Counted from the stretch's first letter, positions 7,041-15,446 are shown. The stretch is DNA of 49,517 nt from Nocardia vermiculata NBRC 100427 (GCF_001613265.1 NZ_BDCA01000045.1:1-49517), one strand, 5' to 3'. A program made the numbers and translations. The notes: generated by a model from the letters alone, not told the origin.

Positions 7041-8714
7041 TCATTGTGTCCGGATGTCTTGCAGGTGCTCGCGCAGCGCTCGTCGGCGGATCTTGCCGGT
7101 TTGTGTTTTGGGTAGGTCGGCGAGTATTCCCACGGACCTGGGCCGTTTGTAGGGCGCGAGGCGTTCCCGGGCGAACGCGATCAGCGCGTCGGCGTCGGCG
7201 GTGTGGCCGTCTTTCAGAGAGACGTAGGCGGCTACCGACTCGCCTCGGTATTCGTCAGCAACGCCCACGACAGCAGCTTCGAGTACGGCCGGATGTTCGT
7301 AGAGGACGTCTTCGACCTCGCGTGGCCAGACCTTGTACCCGGACACGTTGATCTGGTCTTTGATCCGGTCGACCAGATACACCCAGCCCTGTTCGTCCAC
7401 GATCGCGCTGTCACCGGTTCGGAGGCGGCCTTCGGGTAGGGCGGCTTCGGATTCGTCTGGTTTGCGCCAGTATCCACGGATGACCTGTGGGCCGGTGACG
7501 ACGAGTTCGCCTTGGCTGCCGGGTGGGAGGGGGTGGCCGTCGGGGTCGACTATCTCGACGTTCACTCCCGGGAGCGGTAGTCCGATGGAGAGAGTGCCGC
7601 TGTCAGGGTCGACCGGCGCGCTCGTTCCGGGCGGGACTGCGGTGACTGCCGAGGAGGTTTCGGTCATGCCGTAGGCGTTGTGGATGTAGTGGCCGAAGCG
7701 TTCCCGGAAGCGGGCGACCGTACTCGGCGGAACCGGCGCACCCCCGCTGTACAGCGTCTTGATCGACCTCAAGTGTTCCGCCGAAGCGTATTCCGAGTTC
7801 ATCATCGCGTTGAAGGCGGTGATGGAACCGATCGTGTACGTGACGCCGTGCTCGCGGATCGCATCGACCGCGACCTCGGTGTGGAAGCGGCCCGTGAAGA
7901 CCAGGGCTGTGCGTTCGGTGAGGGCGAGTGCGCCGATGACGACCGCTCCGGTGATGTGGAACAGCGGGGCCAGGGCGTAGACGACGTCGCCGGGGGTGAT
8001 GCCGGCGAGTTCGGCGAAGCTGGTGGTTACCGCGCGGACGCTGGTGTGCGAGTTCATCGCGCCCTTGGGTGGGCCGGTGGTGCCGGAGGTGTAGGCGAGG
8101 AAGGCCAGGTCTTCGCCGTGTACCTGGGTTTGCGGGGGGTGTTTGCCGAGGTATCGGTGTGCCAAGCCGAGTAGGTCGGGTTCGGCGGGGGCGGGTTCGC
8201 CGTTGAAGATGCGGCGGTCGTTGCGGCACTGGAGTTCTGATTCGGCGGTGCCGAGTACCCAGCGGACCGTGCTGTCGGCGACGTCCTCGCGGACCTGCGG
8301 TACATCGCGGTCGGTGGTGATGATCCCGACCGGTTCGGCATCGCCGATCAACTCCCGGAGTTCGCGGCCGCGGTACATGGGGTTGAGCAGCAGGGCGGTG
8401 GCGCCGAGTTTCCACACGGCGAGCAGGACGAGCGCGTATTGCGGGATGTTCTGGAGGTGGATGCCCACTCGTTCACCGTGGCTCACGCCGCGGTCGGCGA
8501 AGGCGGCCGCCAGGGCGGTGGCGAGGTCGTCGGCCTCGCGGACGGTGAGGGTGGTGTCGAAGTAGACGAGGGCGGGGGCGTCGGGTTCGTGCCGGACCCG
8601 GTCGTGCCAGGCCGCCGCGAGGGTGTCGAGTTCTTCTTGGGAGCGGGACGCCCCGTCCGCCGCACCCTCATCAAATGCGGCGGACGGGGCATTCCCGGTG
8701 TTACCGGTGGTCAT
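7041..8714 (-). CDS. Acyl-CoA ligase (ANL superfamily), copy 2, intact
   Basis: A 557-residue AMP-forming acid-CoA ligase. The core motifs are complete: P-loop YTSGTTGPPKGA, NAYGMTETSS, LRTGDSAIVDE, an intact A8 hinge DRIKDQINVSGYKVWP, and the A10 Lys in KTQTGKIRR. It is the last gene of the operon running 12715 to 7041, and its ATG overlaps the transporter stop by 4 nt. Its role is probably to activate the carboxylic acid released by the upstream lyase (propionate or acetate) or the substrate itself. Specificity cannot be read from sequence alone. Confidence 0.88.
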   Translation of the reverse strand: MTTGNTGNAPSAAFDEGAADGASRSQEELDTLAAAWHDRVRHEPDAPALVYFDTTLTVREADDLATALAAAFADRGVSHGERVGIHLQNIPQYALVLLAVWKLGATALLLNPMYRGRELRELIGDAEPVGIITTDRDVPQVREDVADSTVRWVLGTAESELQCRNDRRIFNGEPAPAEPDLLGLAHRYLGKHPPQTQVHGEDLAFLAYTSGTTGPPKGAMNSHTSVRAVTTSFAELAGITPGDVVYALAPLFHITGAVVIGALALTERTALVFTGRFHTEVAVDAIREHGVTYTIGSITAFNAMMNSEYASAEHLRSIKTLYSGGAPVPPSTVARFRERFGHYIHNAYGMTETSSAVTAVPPGTSAPVDPDSGTLSIGLPLPGVNVEIVDPDGHPLPPGSQGELVVTGPQVIRGYWRKPDESEAALPEGRLRTGDSAIVDEQGWVYLVDRIKDQINVSGYKVWPREVEDVLYEHPAVLEAAVVGVADEYRGESVAAYVSLKDGHTADADALIAFARERLAPYKRPRSVGILADLPKTQTGKIRRRALREHLQDIRTQ

Positions 8715-8972
8715 GCAGGGAGTTCCTTGCGACTGGTTTCGCGGATGGTGGCGACGGTGAGCAAGCCGATCGCACAGACGCCCATCACCCAGTAGGCGGG
8801 TGACATCGCGTTGCCGGTCGATTCGACGAGCTGGGCGGCGACGTAGGGGGCGGTGCCGCCGGCGGCGATGGTGCCGATGTTGAAGCCGAGGGAGACGCCG
8901 GTGTAGCGGACGGTGCGGGGGAAGAGTTCGGTGAACAGTGGGAACGCGGGCACCTGGACCACGCCGTTCAGC
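7070..8972 (-). repeat. Direct duplication, copy B (parental segment inside the intact operon)
   Basis: This is the counterpart of 3975-5892. Here the transporter gene continues upstream without interruption and the ligase hinge is intact, so this is the likely parental copy. The spacer between the two copies (about 5893-7069) holds the Fic toxin-antitoxin pair and a trace of an unrelated forward gene. Confidence 0.85.
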
Positions 8973-10060
8973 GCCATATAGAAGAAGTAGACGATGCCGA
9001 TGACGAGGATGCTGGAGGTCGCGCCCATGATCATGAAGGCGGGTAGCGCTATCACGACGTAGGCGAGGTAGCCGCCGATGAGGACCGGCTTGCGGCCCCA
9101 CCTGTCGGTAGCCATGCCGCTGAGCGGAAAAGTGAAGCAGGCCAGGGCAATAGCGATGGCCGAGAGCCAGTACACGGAGTCCTTGGAGAAGCCCAGGTCG
9201 TTGATCAGGTAGACGCTGAAGTAGGTGAGGCCGATATAGCCGGAGCCGTTCATGGCGATGGCGACGCCGACGACGCGGGCGACCGACCACGGGTTCTTGG
9301 TGACGGTGTCGAGCAGCGGACTCTTGGTGACCTGCTGTTTCTCGGCCATCTCCTCGAATTCGGGAGTGTCCTCGAGCTTCATCCGGACGCGGAGACACAC
9401 CCAGGCCAGAGGCAGTGCGAGCAGGAACGGGATACGCCAGCCCCACGACTCCATCTGCTCGTCCGTGGTGAGCAGGGCGACCACGCCGACGACGGCAGCG
9501 GCGACAGCGAAACCGAGGGTGGAACCGACGGGGGTGAAGGAGCCGAAGAAACCGCGACGGCCGGGCGGTGCGGATTCGGCGATATAGGTTGCGGCGCCGC
9601 CTACTTCACCACCGGCGGAGAAGCCTTGGGCGAGGCGGACGAGGACCAGCAGGACGGGGGCGAGGACGCCGACGGCCGAATGGGTGGGGAGCAAGCCGAG
9701 GATACCGCAACCGATGCCCATGCTGATCACGGTGATGACAAGCGCGGAGCGGCGGCCGCGACGGTCGCCGAGACGGCCGAAGAAGATACCGCCGAGCGGA
9801 CGGGCCACGTAGGCGACGCCGAAGACAGCCAGGGTCGACAGGATCGACACCGCGGAATTGTCGGAGGGGAAGAACAGGGGTGCAATGGTGACCGCGAGGA
9901 AGCCGTAGACGGCGAAGTCGTAGTACTCGATGAGGGTGCCGACACCGCCGGCGATGGCGGCGCGGCGGGCCACGGGGTTCGACTTCTTCGCTGCGGTCAC
10001 CGGCAGCGGGCCGGAGGGGTGGAGGCCATCGGATTCGACGCGAGGTTCGAGATTCGTCAT
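8711..10060 (-). CDS. MFS transporter, metabolite:H+ symporter (MHS) type
   Basis: A 449-residue membrane protein with about 12 hydrophobic segments. The loop between helices 2 and 3 reads RPLGGIFFGRLGDRRGRRSA, the RxxGxxxxGxxGDRxGRR signature of the metabolite:H+ symporter group (KgtP, ShiA, citrate and proline/betaine carriers). A second GMATDRWGRKPVLIG is the repeat motif in the C-terminal half. It overlaps the small hydratase subunit gene upstream and the ligase downstream by 4 nt each. It therefore most likely imports the di- or tricarboxylate used by this operon. Confidence 0.87.
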   Translation of the reverse strand: MTNLEPRVESDGLHPSGPLPVTAAKKSNPVARRAAIAGGVGTLIEYYDFAVYGFLAVTIAPLFFPSDNSAVSILSTLAVFGVAYVARPLGGIFFGRLGDRRGRRSALVITVISMGIGCGILGLLPTHSAVGVLAPVLLVLVRLAQGFSAGGEVGGAATYIAESAPPGRRGFFGSFTPVGSTLGFAVAAAVVGVVALLTTDEQMESWGWRIPFLLALPLAWVCLRVRMKLEDTPEFEEMAEKQQVTKSPLLDTVTKNPWSVARVVGVAIAMNGSGYIGLTYFSVYLINDLGFSKDSVYWLSAIAIALACFTFPLSGMATDRWGRKPVLIGGYLAYVVIALPAFMIMGATSSILVIGIVYFFYMALNGVVQVPAFPLFTELFPRTVRYTGVSLGFNIGTIAAGGTAPYVAAQLVESTGNAMSPAYWVMGVCAIGLLTVATIRETSRKELPA

Positions 10061-10593
10061 TGAGCTTCTTGTCTTTCGCGTGCGTGCTCGGCGAGCAGGA
10101 GTTCGTACGAGCCACCGGCTTCGATGACCTTGACGGTCCGCGGGCTCGGCGGAGTGCCGACCAGTTGTTTCCCCTCGGGCAGGCGCAGGGCGGCGGCGCG
10201 CCAGTCGAGGGCCACGGCGTCACCGACATTCACTGCGGTCGCGGCGCCGGGGATCGTGATCAACGGCATGCCGTTGAAGGTTTCGCCACGCCAGAAGCCG
10301 GGCGAGAAGGATTCCGCGACGATCGCCGAAATTCCCGCGTTGCGCAGGGCGACCATGGGTGGATAGTGCGGGTGGCCGTAGCCGAAGTTGCGTCCGCCGA
10401 CGATGATGTCGCCGGGCCGGACGCGTTCGGTGAAGGTGGGGTCGTAGGCCTGCATGCATACCGAACGCAGGTGCTCGGGGTCGTAGGACTTGATGTTGGA
10501 AACGCCGACGACGAGGTCGATATCGAAATCGTCGCCGAAGATCCAGGCGACCTTGCCTTCGATGAGGTCGGGCGGTGGGGAATAGGCGCTCAC
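10057..10593 (-). CDS. Aconitase-family hydratase, small (swivel) subunit, LeuD/DmdB-like
   Basis: A 178-residue swivel-domain protein. It has the usual NFGxG entry to the active-site loop (GGRNFGYG) and the downstream ISAIVAESFSPGFWRGETF. The SSREHAP segment that binds the substrate carboxylate in isopropylmalate and aconitate enzymes is replaced by HPHYPPMVA. This points to a substrate other than isopropylmalate, such as 2,3-dimethylmaleate or citraconate-type acids. The start overlaps the stop of the large subunit by 4 nt, so the two subunits are translated in tandem. Confidence 0.8.
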   Translation of the reverse strand: MSAYSPPPDLIEGKVAWIFGDDFDIDLVVGVSNIKSYDPEHLRSVCMQAYDPTFTERVRPGDIIVGGRNFGYGHPHYPPMVALRNAGISAIVAESFSPGFWRGETFNGMPLITIPGAATAVNVGDAVALDWRAAALRLPEGKQLVGTPPSPRTVKVIEAGGSYELLLAEHARERQEAQ

Positions 10594-11852
10594 TGGATCG
10601 ACTCCTGGATCGTGCCGGTGAGGGCGCTGGCGGCGACGGTGTAGGGGGAGCCCATGTAGATATTGGCGTCGGGGCTACCCATCCGCCCGGAGATGTTCAG
10701 CACGCCGGTGGAGATGCAGTTCTCGCCGGGTTGCAGGGGTTTCTGGTACCCGAAGCAGAAGTCGCAGCTCGACATATTGATCTGGGCACCGGCAGCGCGC
10801 AGGACATCGAGGAGACCTTCGCGCTCGGCCTGCTCGAATACCTGCTGCGAGGTGGGAACGACATTGAGTTCGACACCGGGAGCGACTCGGCGTCCGTCCA
10901 GTACCAGGGCGGCGGCGCGCAGATCTTCGATGCGGCCGCTGGCGCAGGAGCCGATGAACGCCTTCGTGATCGGGGTGCCGGCGAGTTCCTGCGCGGTCTT
11001 GGTGTTGACGGCGCGAGCGGAACCGGGGAGCACCACACGCGGGGTCAGGGTCGACAGGTCGATGGTGTGGCGGGCCGCATAGGTGGCGTCGGCGTCGGGA
11101 TAGACCGGATCGAAGCTGCGGCGGGCGACCTTGTCCGCGTAGGCCAGTGACAGTTTGTCGGGCTCGAAAACCGCCGAGACCGCGCCAGTGAACATGGCCA
11201 TCCCGCACAGCCCCTGACGGTGGTCGATGGCCATCGAGCGGGCGCCGGGGCCGCCGAATTCCATCACCTGATGCGCGCAGCCGTCGGCGCCGACCATATC
11301 GATAATGGTGTGCACCAGGTCGCGGCTGTCGACGCCGGGCGGGAACTCGCCGACCAGGTCGAAACGGGTGGTCGCGGGGATGTCGACGAAGACCCGGCCG
11401 GTCACCCACGCTTCGATGAGGTCGCGGCGGACACCCCAGCCGAGCGCGCCGAACGCACCGATACCGCTGATATGACCGTCGAAGTGGACGAGGAACTCAC
11501 CGGGGATCGCCAGGCCGAGTTCGGCGGTGAGCTGATGACCGATGCCGCGGCCCTCGTGCAGTTCGAGGCCGTAGAACTCGCACCAGTCGCGGGTGACCTG
11601 GTGGACCTCGGATTCCTTCTCGTTGCGCTTGGTGAGCATGTGGTCGATGAAGACGATGTAGCGGCTGGGGTCGGTCAGTTCGGTGATTCCGAAGTCTTCG
11701 CGCATCTGCCGGAACATCACGTCGGTGTAGCCGGGGAAGTCGTAGGCGATCATGCGCGCGGGTTGCGCCGGGTGGTTCTCGCCGGCGCGGACCGTGTCCT
11801 GGCAGGCGCGGCCCAGGATTTTCTCCGTCATCGTGAATCCCACGGCGGTCAC
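10590..11852 (-). CDS. Aconitase-family hydratase, large Fe-S subunit, LeuC/DmdA-like
   Basis: From the GTG at 11852 (GTGA overlap with the upstream lyase stop; the ATG at 11831 is an alternative) the protein is 420 residues, the size of the short LeuC/homoaconitase-type large subunits. The three [4Fe-4S] ligand cysteines are visible in GSCASGRIEDL and CDFCFGYQKP, and the conserved ISGRMGSPDANIYMGSP follows near the C-terminus. The enzyme should add water to, or remove it from, an unsaturated dicarboxylate together with the small subunit. Context with a dimethylmalate-lyase-like enzyme argues against a role in leucine synthesis. Confidence 0.85.
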   Translation of the reverse strand: MTAVGFTMTEKILGRACQDTVRAGENHPAQPARMIAYDFPGYTDVMFRQMREDFGITELTDPSRYIVFIDHMLTKRNEKESEVHQVTRDWCEFYGLELHEGRGIGHQLTAELGLAIPGEFLVHFDGHISGIGAFGALGWGVRRDLIEAWVTGRVFVDIPATTRFDLVGEFPPGVDSRDLVHTIIDMVGADGCAHQVMEFGGPGARSMAIDHRQGLCGMAMFTGAVSAVFEPDKLSLAYADKVARRSFDPVYPDADATYAARHTIDLSTLTPRVVLPGSARAVNTKTAQELAGTPITKAFIGSCASGRIEDLRAAALVLDGRRVAPGVELNVVPTSQQVFEQAEREGLLDVLRAAGAQINMSSCDFCFGYQKPLQPGENCISTGVLNISGRMGSPDANIYMGSPYTVAASALTGTIQESIQ

Positions 11853-12715
11853 TGCTCCTTCGCGGGGAGGTACTTGTTCTGCATGGCCTCGACCTCGGGG
11901 AAGCCGATCAGTTCCACGAATTCGTGGTGCTGGAGATGATCGGCGCTCACCTGGGCGGGCGCTTCGCCCGCGGCCAGTCGCTTCAGGGTTTCGCGAGCGG
12001 CACCGGCTACGGCCATCAGGATCTGGGTGGGCAGCAGGGCCAGGCGGACGCCGATCTGGTCGAGGATTTCGGGGGTGAACTCGCGTTCGGTCCAAGTGGA
12101 GGCCGTGAGCGTGGCCATCAACGGCACACCGACCTCCTCGTGGCAGCGCTGCCACTGCTCGGCACTGTCGAAGGTCTTGGTGACCGGCATGATCATGTCG
12201 GCGCCGGCCTCGACGTAGGCGTGGGCGCGGCGGATGGCGTCCTCACCGCGGGCGTCGGTGCGGGCGATGAACAGGACGTCGTCGGGGATGGAATCGCGGA
12301 CGGCGCGGATCTTGCCAGTCGCCTCGGCGACGGTGATCAGGTCGACGGGGTCACCCACACAGATGGGACAGGACTTGGGGGAGACCTGATCTTCCATGAA
12401 CATGCCGCCCACACCCGCATCCACGAACTTGGTGGCAGTACGGGCGGCGTTGACGGCATTGCCGTAGCCGGTGTCGATATCGGCGACCAAAGGCAGCTTG
12501 GAGCATTCGCGGATGGTGCGGACGGCCTGGAGGTTCTCGGTCTGGGTGTAGAGCTCGGCGTCGGGCAGGCCCAAGGCCGCGGAGACCGCGAAACCGGACG
12601 CGCACAGTGCGGTGAAGCCGGCCTGCTCGGCGAGGCGGGCGGTCAGGCCGTCCCAGACGCCGGGGGCATAGACGAGGCCGTTCGAGGTGAGATCTTTCAG
12701 GGTCGTGCTGCGCAC
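11849..12715 (-). CDS. Isocitrate lyase/PEP mutase superfamily lyase (2,3-dimethylmalate/citramalate-type)
   Basis: A 288-residue TIM-barrel lyase, the first gene of the operon (GTG start at 12715). Family hallmarks are the Mg-site aspartates in VADIDTGYGN, the acidic loop MFMEDQVSPKSCP with the catalytic-loop Lys-x-Cys (PKSC), and IARTDARG. In classical members the loop is KxCGH; here Cys is kept but is followed by Pro-Ile. Related enzymes cleave 2-methylisocitrate, dimethylmalate, oxaloacetate or citramalate by retro-Claisen or aldol chemistry. Coupling with an aconitase-type hydratase suggests hydration of an unsaturated diacid followed by cleavage to pyruvate or a similar oxoacid plus a short acid. 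Confidence 0.82.
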   Translation of the reverse strand: MRSTTLKDLTSNGLVYAPGVWDGLTARLAEQAGFTALCASGFAVSAALGLPDAELYTQTENLQAVRTIRECSKLPLVADIDTGYGNAVNAARTATKFVDAGVGGMFMEDQVSPKSCPICVGDPVDLITVAEATGKIRAVRDSIPDDVLFIARTDARGEDAIRRAHAYVEAGADMIMPVTKTFDSAEQWQRCHEEVGVPLMATLTASTWTEREFTPEILDQIGVRLALLPTQILMAVAGAARETLKRLAAGEAPAQVSADHLQHHEFVELIGFPEVEAMQNKYLPAKEQ

Positions 12716-12730
12716 CGGTCCACTCTCCGT

Positions 12731-12766
12731 TTCGCATTGCGGAATGGATTTCGTATTTCGATACGA
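12731..12766. promoter_or_regulatory. Two adjacent inverted repeats, probable IclR operators
   Basis: The 153-bp gap between the divergent lyase operon and the iclR-type gene contains TCGTAT-TTCG-ATACGA (12751-12766), a perfect 6-bp inverted repeat. Just beside it is the looser TTCGCATTGCGGAA (12731-12744). IclR-family operators are typically short AT/CG palindromes in exactly this divergent position. Binding by the neighbouring regulator is inferred. Confidence 0.55.
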
Positions 12767-12868
12767 GGACGGTAAGGTGGCTCAGGTCACAAAGTCAACC
12801 CCCGTCGGTGGGATTGTTCGTAAGGTGACAACACCGATCACACGATCAACGGAAGCGAGTGAGAATCA

Positions 12869-13663
12869 GTGGCTGTGCCCATCGAGCACGAAGCATCGGT
12901 CGGCCGTGATGTCGTGGGCGCTGTCCTCAAGGCATGCACTTTGCTCGAACATTTCGGCGCGGAGCGGCCCGTCTGGACCTTGAACGACCTCACCTCGGCC
13001 AGTGGGATGAACAAGACGACCGTGCACCGACTGATGGCCACCCTGATCCACGCCGGCTGGGTAGCACGCACCGAGGACGGCTCCTATCGGATCGCGATGC
13101 CGGTCTTCGAAATCGGTGCCGCCGCGCTCGCGGAGCTCGATATCCGTTCCGCGGCAAAGCCGTTCATGTCCGAGCTGGCAACGACGTTCGGCAACACCGC
13201 CTACCTGATGGTGCCCGCCGAGCAGGGGGCGGTCTGCATCGACCTGCTCGAGGGACGCAATTCCCTTGTCGTTGCGGGGATCAACATCGGTTCGGTGATG
13301 CCCTACCACGCCGCGGCGGGGCCGATCGTCATGCTCGCGCATTCCCGGGCGCTGCGCGAGGAATGGGTCAGGGCCGACCTGCCCGCGATCACCGAACGAA
13401 CCACCACCGATGTGGACGATCTCGTCGAACGGCTCGACGAGATCGTGAAATCGGGTTACTCCGTGAGTAATTCGGACTATCTGCCCGGGGTGGCAGCGGT
13501 GGGGGCCCCGATCCTGGGGCGAGACGGTTCGGTGGTTGCCTCGATCAGCGTCGGCGGACGGGCCGAAGAGTTCGAAGGACAGACACTGACAGTCAAGATC
13601 GAGAAGGTGCGCGAAGCGGGAGCGCGCGTCACCAGGATCGTTCAGGCGTTACCGCGCGGCTGA
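12869..13663 (+). CDS. IclR-family transcriptional regulator
   Basis: A 264-residue protein from a GTG start. A winged helix-turn-helix lies at about residues 15-75 (LLEHFGAERPVWTLNDLTSA and NKTTVHRLMATLIHAGWV), and the C-terminal effector-binding domain spans about 80-260 (YHAAAGPIVMLAHS and VAAVGAPILGRDGSVVASIS). It is transcribed away from the diacid operon with palindromes between the two. It is therefore the likely regulator of that operon, sensing the acid or a catabolite. IclR proteins may repress or activate; the sign cannot be told here. Confidence 0.88.
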   Translation: MAVPIEHEASVGRDVVGAVLKACTLLEHFGAERPVWTLNDLTSASGMNKTTVHRLMATLIHAGWVARTEDGSYRIAMPVFEIGAAALAELDIRSAAKPFMSELATTFGNTAYLMVPAEQGAVCIDLLEGRNSLVVAGINIGSVMPYHAAAGPIVMLAHSRALREEWVRADLPAITERTTTDVDDLVERLDEIVKSGYSVSNSDYLPGVAAVGAPILGRDGSVVASISVGGRAEEFEGQTLTVKIEKVREAGARVTRIVQALPRG

Positions 13664-13908
13664 ACTTCCTCTCGGCCTGGATCAACGCAGTTGGGCGGTG
13701 TTGATGACCACCGGCACCGGCCCCGGAGCCTTCACGGTTTCTCCGCCGGTGGCTCGCACTTCCCCCGCCTGCAACCTAAGTATCCACCGCTGGAAAGTGC
13801 CGCGGGCTGATACCTCTTACCGGCGGCGGCAGGGTAGTGATCTTGCCACCTTCATTGCCTGCCTGGTAGGCACCTCGAGACCGAATAACAAAGCCGGGAA
13901 GGGTATCA
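13664..13908. other. Intergenic gap with a possible reverse-strand coding remnant
   Basis: No complete gene. On the reverse strand a tail reading GGETVKAPGPVPVVINTAQ-LR ends at a TGA at 13682-13684 and looks coding. It has no start or upstream continuation and is probably the last piece of a lost gene. The rest of the gap shows nothing recognisable. Confidence 0.3.
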
Positions 13909-14799
13909 ATGACGCACAGTGCCGACAGGGGCATCGTCCAGGAGCTTCCGGTGGCCGACGCTGAGGCGGGCCCCTACGGAATCACCGCGGGCCCCGATGG
14001 CGCGCTCTGGCTGACCCTGGTCGACAGCGGCGAGATTGCTCGCCTAACCGTCGACGGAAAGCTCGACCGGTATCCGGCCGGCCCCGCCGGGTGCCGACCG
14101 ACCGTCATCACCGCGGGTGTCGACGAGGCGTTGTGGTTCACCCGATACGGCGACGACCACCTCGGGCGGATCACCACCGGTGGTGTGGTGACGTCGTTCG
14201 AACTGTCTTCGGGCAGTGGTCCGTACGGTCTCTGCTCGGGGCCGGACGAGGCCATGTGGTTCACCGAGATGAACACCAACCGGATCGGCCGCATCACCAC
14301 CGCAGGGCAGCTCACACACTTCGACCTCCCGGTGCAGGGGTCGTTTCCGTCGGTGATCACTCGTGGTCCCGACAATGCGCTGTGGTTCACGCTCAACCAG
14401 GCCAATGCCATCGGCCGCATCGACCTCGACGGCAGCATCACTCAGTTCCCGCTGCCCGACGCGGGCGCACCGGTGGGGATCACATGTGGCGCGGACGCAC
14501 TGTGGTTCGTCGATATCGCCGCCGGCCGGATCGGCAGTATCGATCCCGACGGCACGATACGAATGTTCCCGTTGCCCGACCCGACCGCCAAACCGCACGC
14601 GATCACCGCGACCGCCTCCGGTGACTGCTGGTTCACCGAATGGGGGGCGAGCCGACTCGGCCGGATCGACGCCGCCGGCGTCATCACCGAATTCGACCTC
14701 CCCACAACGCCGTCCGAACCGCACGGCATCACTGTGGGGCCCGACGGCGCGGTCTGGGCGGCACTGGAAATCGGAGCAGCCGCCCGCATCGCGCCCTGA
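13909..14799 (+). CDS. vgb: Virginiamycin B lyase-like seven-bladed beta-propeller
   Basis: A 296-residue protein, the usual size of Vgb. Seven repeats of a GPDxALWFT...GRI pattern can be followed (ALWLTLVDSGEIARL, ALWFTRYGDDHLGRIT, AMWFTEMNTNRIGRIT, ALWFTLNQANAIGRID, ALWFVDIAAGRIGSID, CWFTEWGASRLGRID, AVWAALEIGAAARI), one per blade. The last blade holds the His and Glu (PHGITV...ALE) expected for the lyase that linearises streptogramin B depsipeptides by beta-elimination. No signal peptide is visible. Homologues are common in actinobacteria and not all inactivate antibiotics, so the resistance role is tentative. Confidence 0.8.
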   Translation: MTHSADRGIVQELPVADAEAGPYGITAGPDGALWLTLVDSGEIARLTVDGKLDRYPAGPAGCRPTVITAGVDEALWFTRYGDDHLGRITTGGVVTSFELSSGSGPYGLCSGPDEAMWFTEMNTNRIGRITTAGQLTHFDLPVQGSFPSVITRGPDNALWFTLNQANAIGRIDLDGSITQFPLPDAGAPVGITCGADALWFVDIAAGRIGSIDPDGTIRMFPLPDPTAKPHAITATASGDCWFTEWGASRLGRIDAAGVITEFDLPTTPSEPHGITVGPDGAVWAALEIGAAARIAP

Positions 14800-14819
14800 C
14801 CCCAGCATCCGTTACACCG

Positions 14820-15446
14820 TCACCGCATCACCGCCACCAGGAGAATCCCGGCCCCCAGGGCGATGAGTGCGACTCCGGACGCGCGTTCGAGTAGCGGAAG
14901 CGCTCGCGCGAATCGGGTCAGAACGACCTGGTTGCCGATGAGGACGGCAATGAGAAGGTCCCACAGCAGCACGACCGTCACCATCCAGATCCCGTACCCG
15001 GCAAGATGTCCCGCGCTCGTTCCGGCGACGAGAACGGCGGCGAGACTGGCGTAGAACAGGGCGTTCTTGGGGTTGAGTGCGGCGGACGCGAACCCGGTTA
15101 CGGCAAGTTTCCACCAGCGTGCGGCGGTGCGAACAGGGACGCCGGGCGGTGCCGATTCGATCGCTGTGGAACCGGCCGAACGCAGGAAGCGGGTGCCGAG
15201 GTAGACGAGGAACCCCGCCCCTGCGATCTGGACGGCGGTGAATGCGAGGGTGCCGGGCCGCAGAATCGACAGGCCGGCGAACGCCGCGGCAATGAAGACG
15301 GCGTTCGCGGCAGCGATGCCCGCGCACGCCGCGGCCGCGCGGCGCCATCCGGTGGCCATCGACGAGTGTGCGATGAGGAAGAAGTCGGGGCCGGGGGACA
15401 ACAGGGCAAGGAAGTGAGCCCCTGCCACGGCGGCGAATTGGTTCAT
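14820..15446 (-). CDS. LysE/RhtB-family exporter
   Basis: From the ATG at 15446 (MNQFAAVAGAHFLALLSPGP) the protein has 208 residues and about six hydrophobic segments, the LysE/RhtB layout. The PGPDFF motif after helix 1 and the NPKNALFYASL motif in the middle are family signatures. These carriers export amino acids or related small molecules. An AraC-type regulator gene lies 93 nt upstream on the same strand, a common arrangement for regulator-controlled exporters. The gene converges with the propeller gene, leaving 20 nt between stops. Confidence 0.88.
   Translation of the reverse strand: MNQFAAVAGAHFLALLSPGPDFFLIAHSSMATGWRRAAAACAGIAAANAVFIAAAFAGLSILRPGTLAFTAVQIAGAGFLVYLGTRFLRSAGSTAIESAPPGVPVRTAARWWKLAVTGFASAALNPKNALFYASLAAVLVAGTSAGHLAGYGIWMVTVVLLWDLLIAVLIGNQVVLTRFARALPLLERASGVALIALGAGILLVAVMR

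Noticed and set aside
8715..9446. N-terminal extension of ligase copy 2
   Set aside because: It is the transporter gene read in another frame; the ATG at 8714 overlaps the transporter stop by 4 nt as elsewhere in the operon.
10590..12155. Longer form of the hydratase large subunit
   Set aside because: The extension is the lyase gene in another frame; the GTG at 11852 overlaps the lyase stop and gives the family length.
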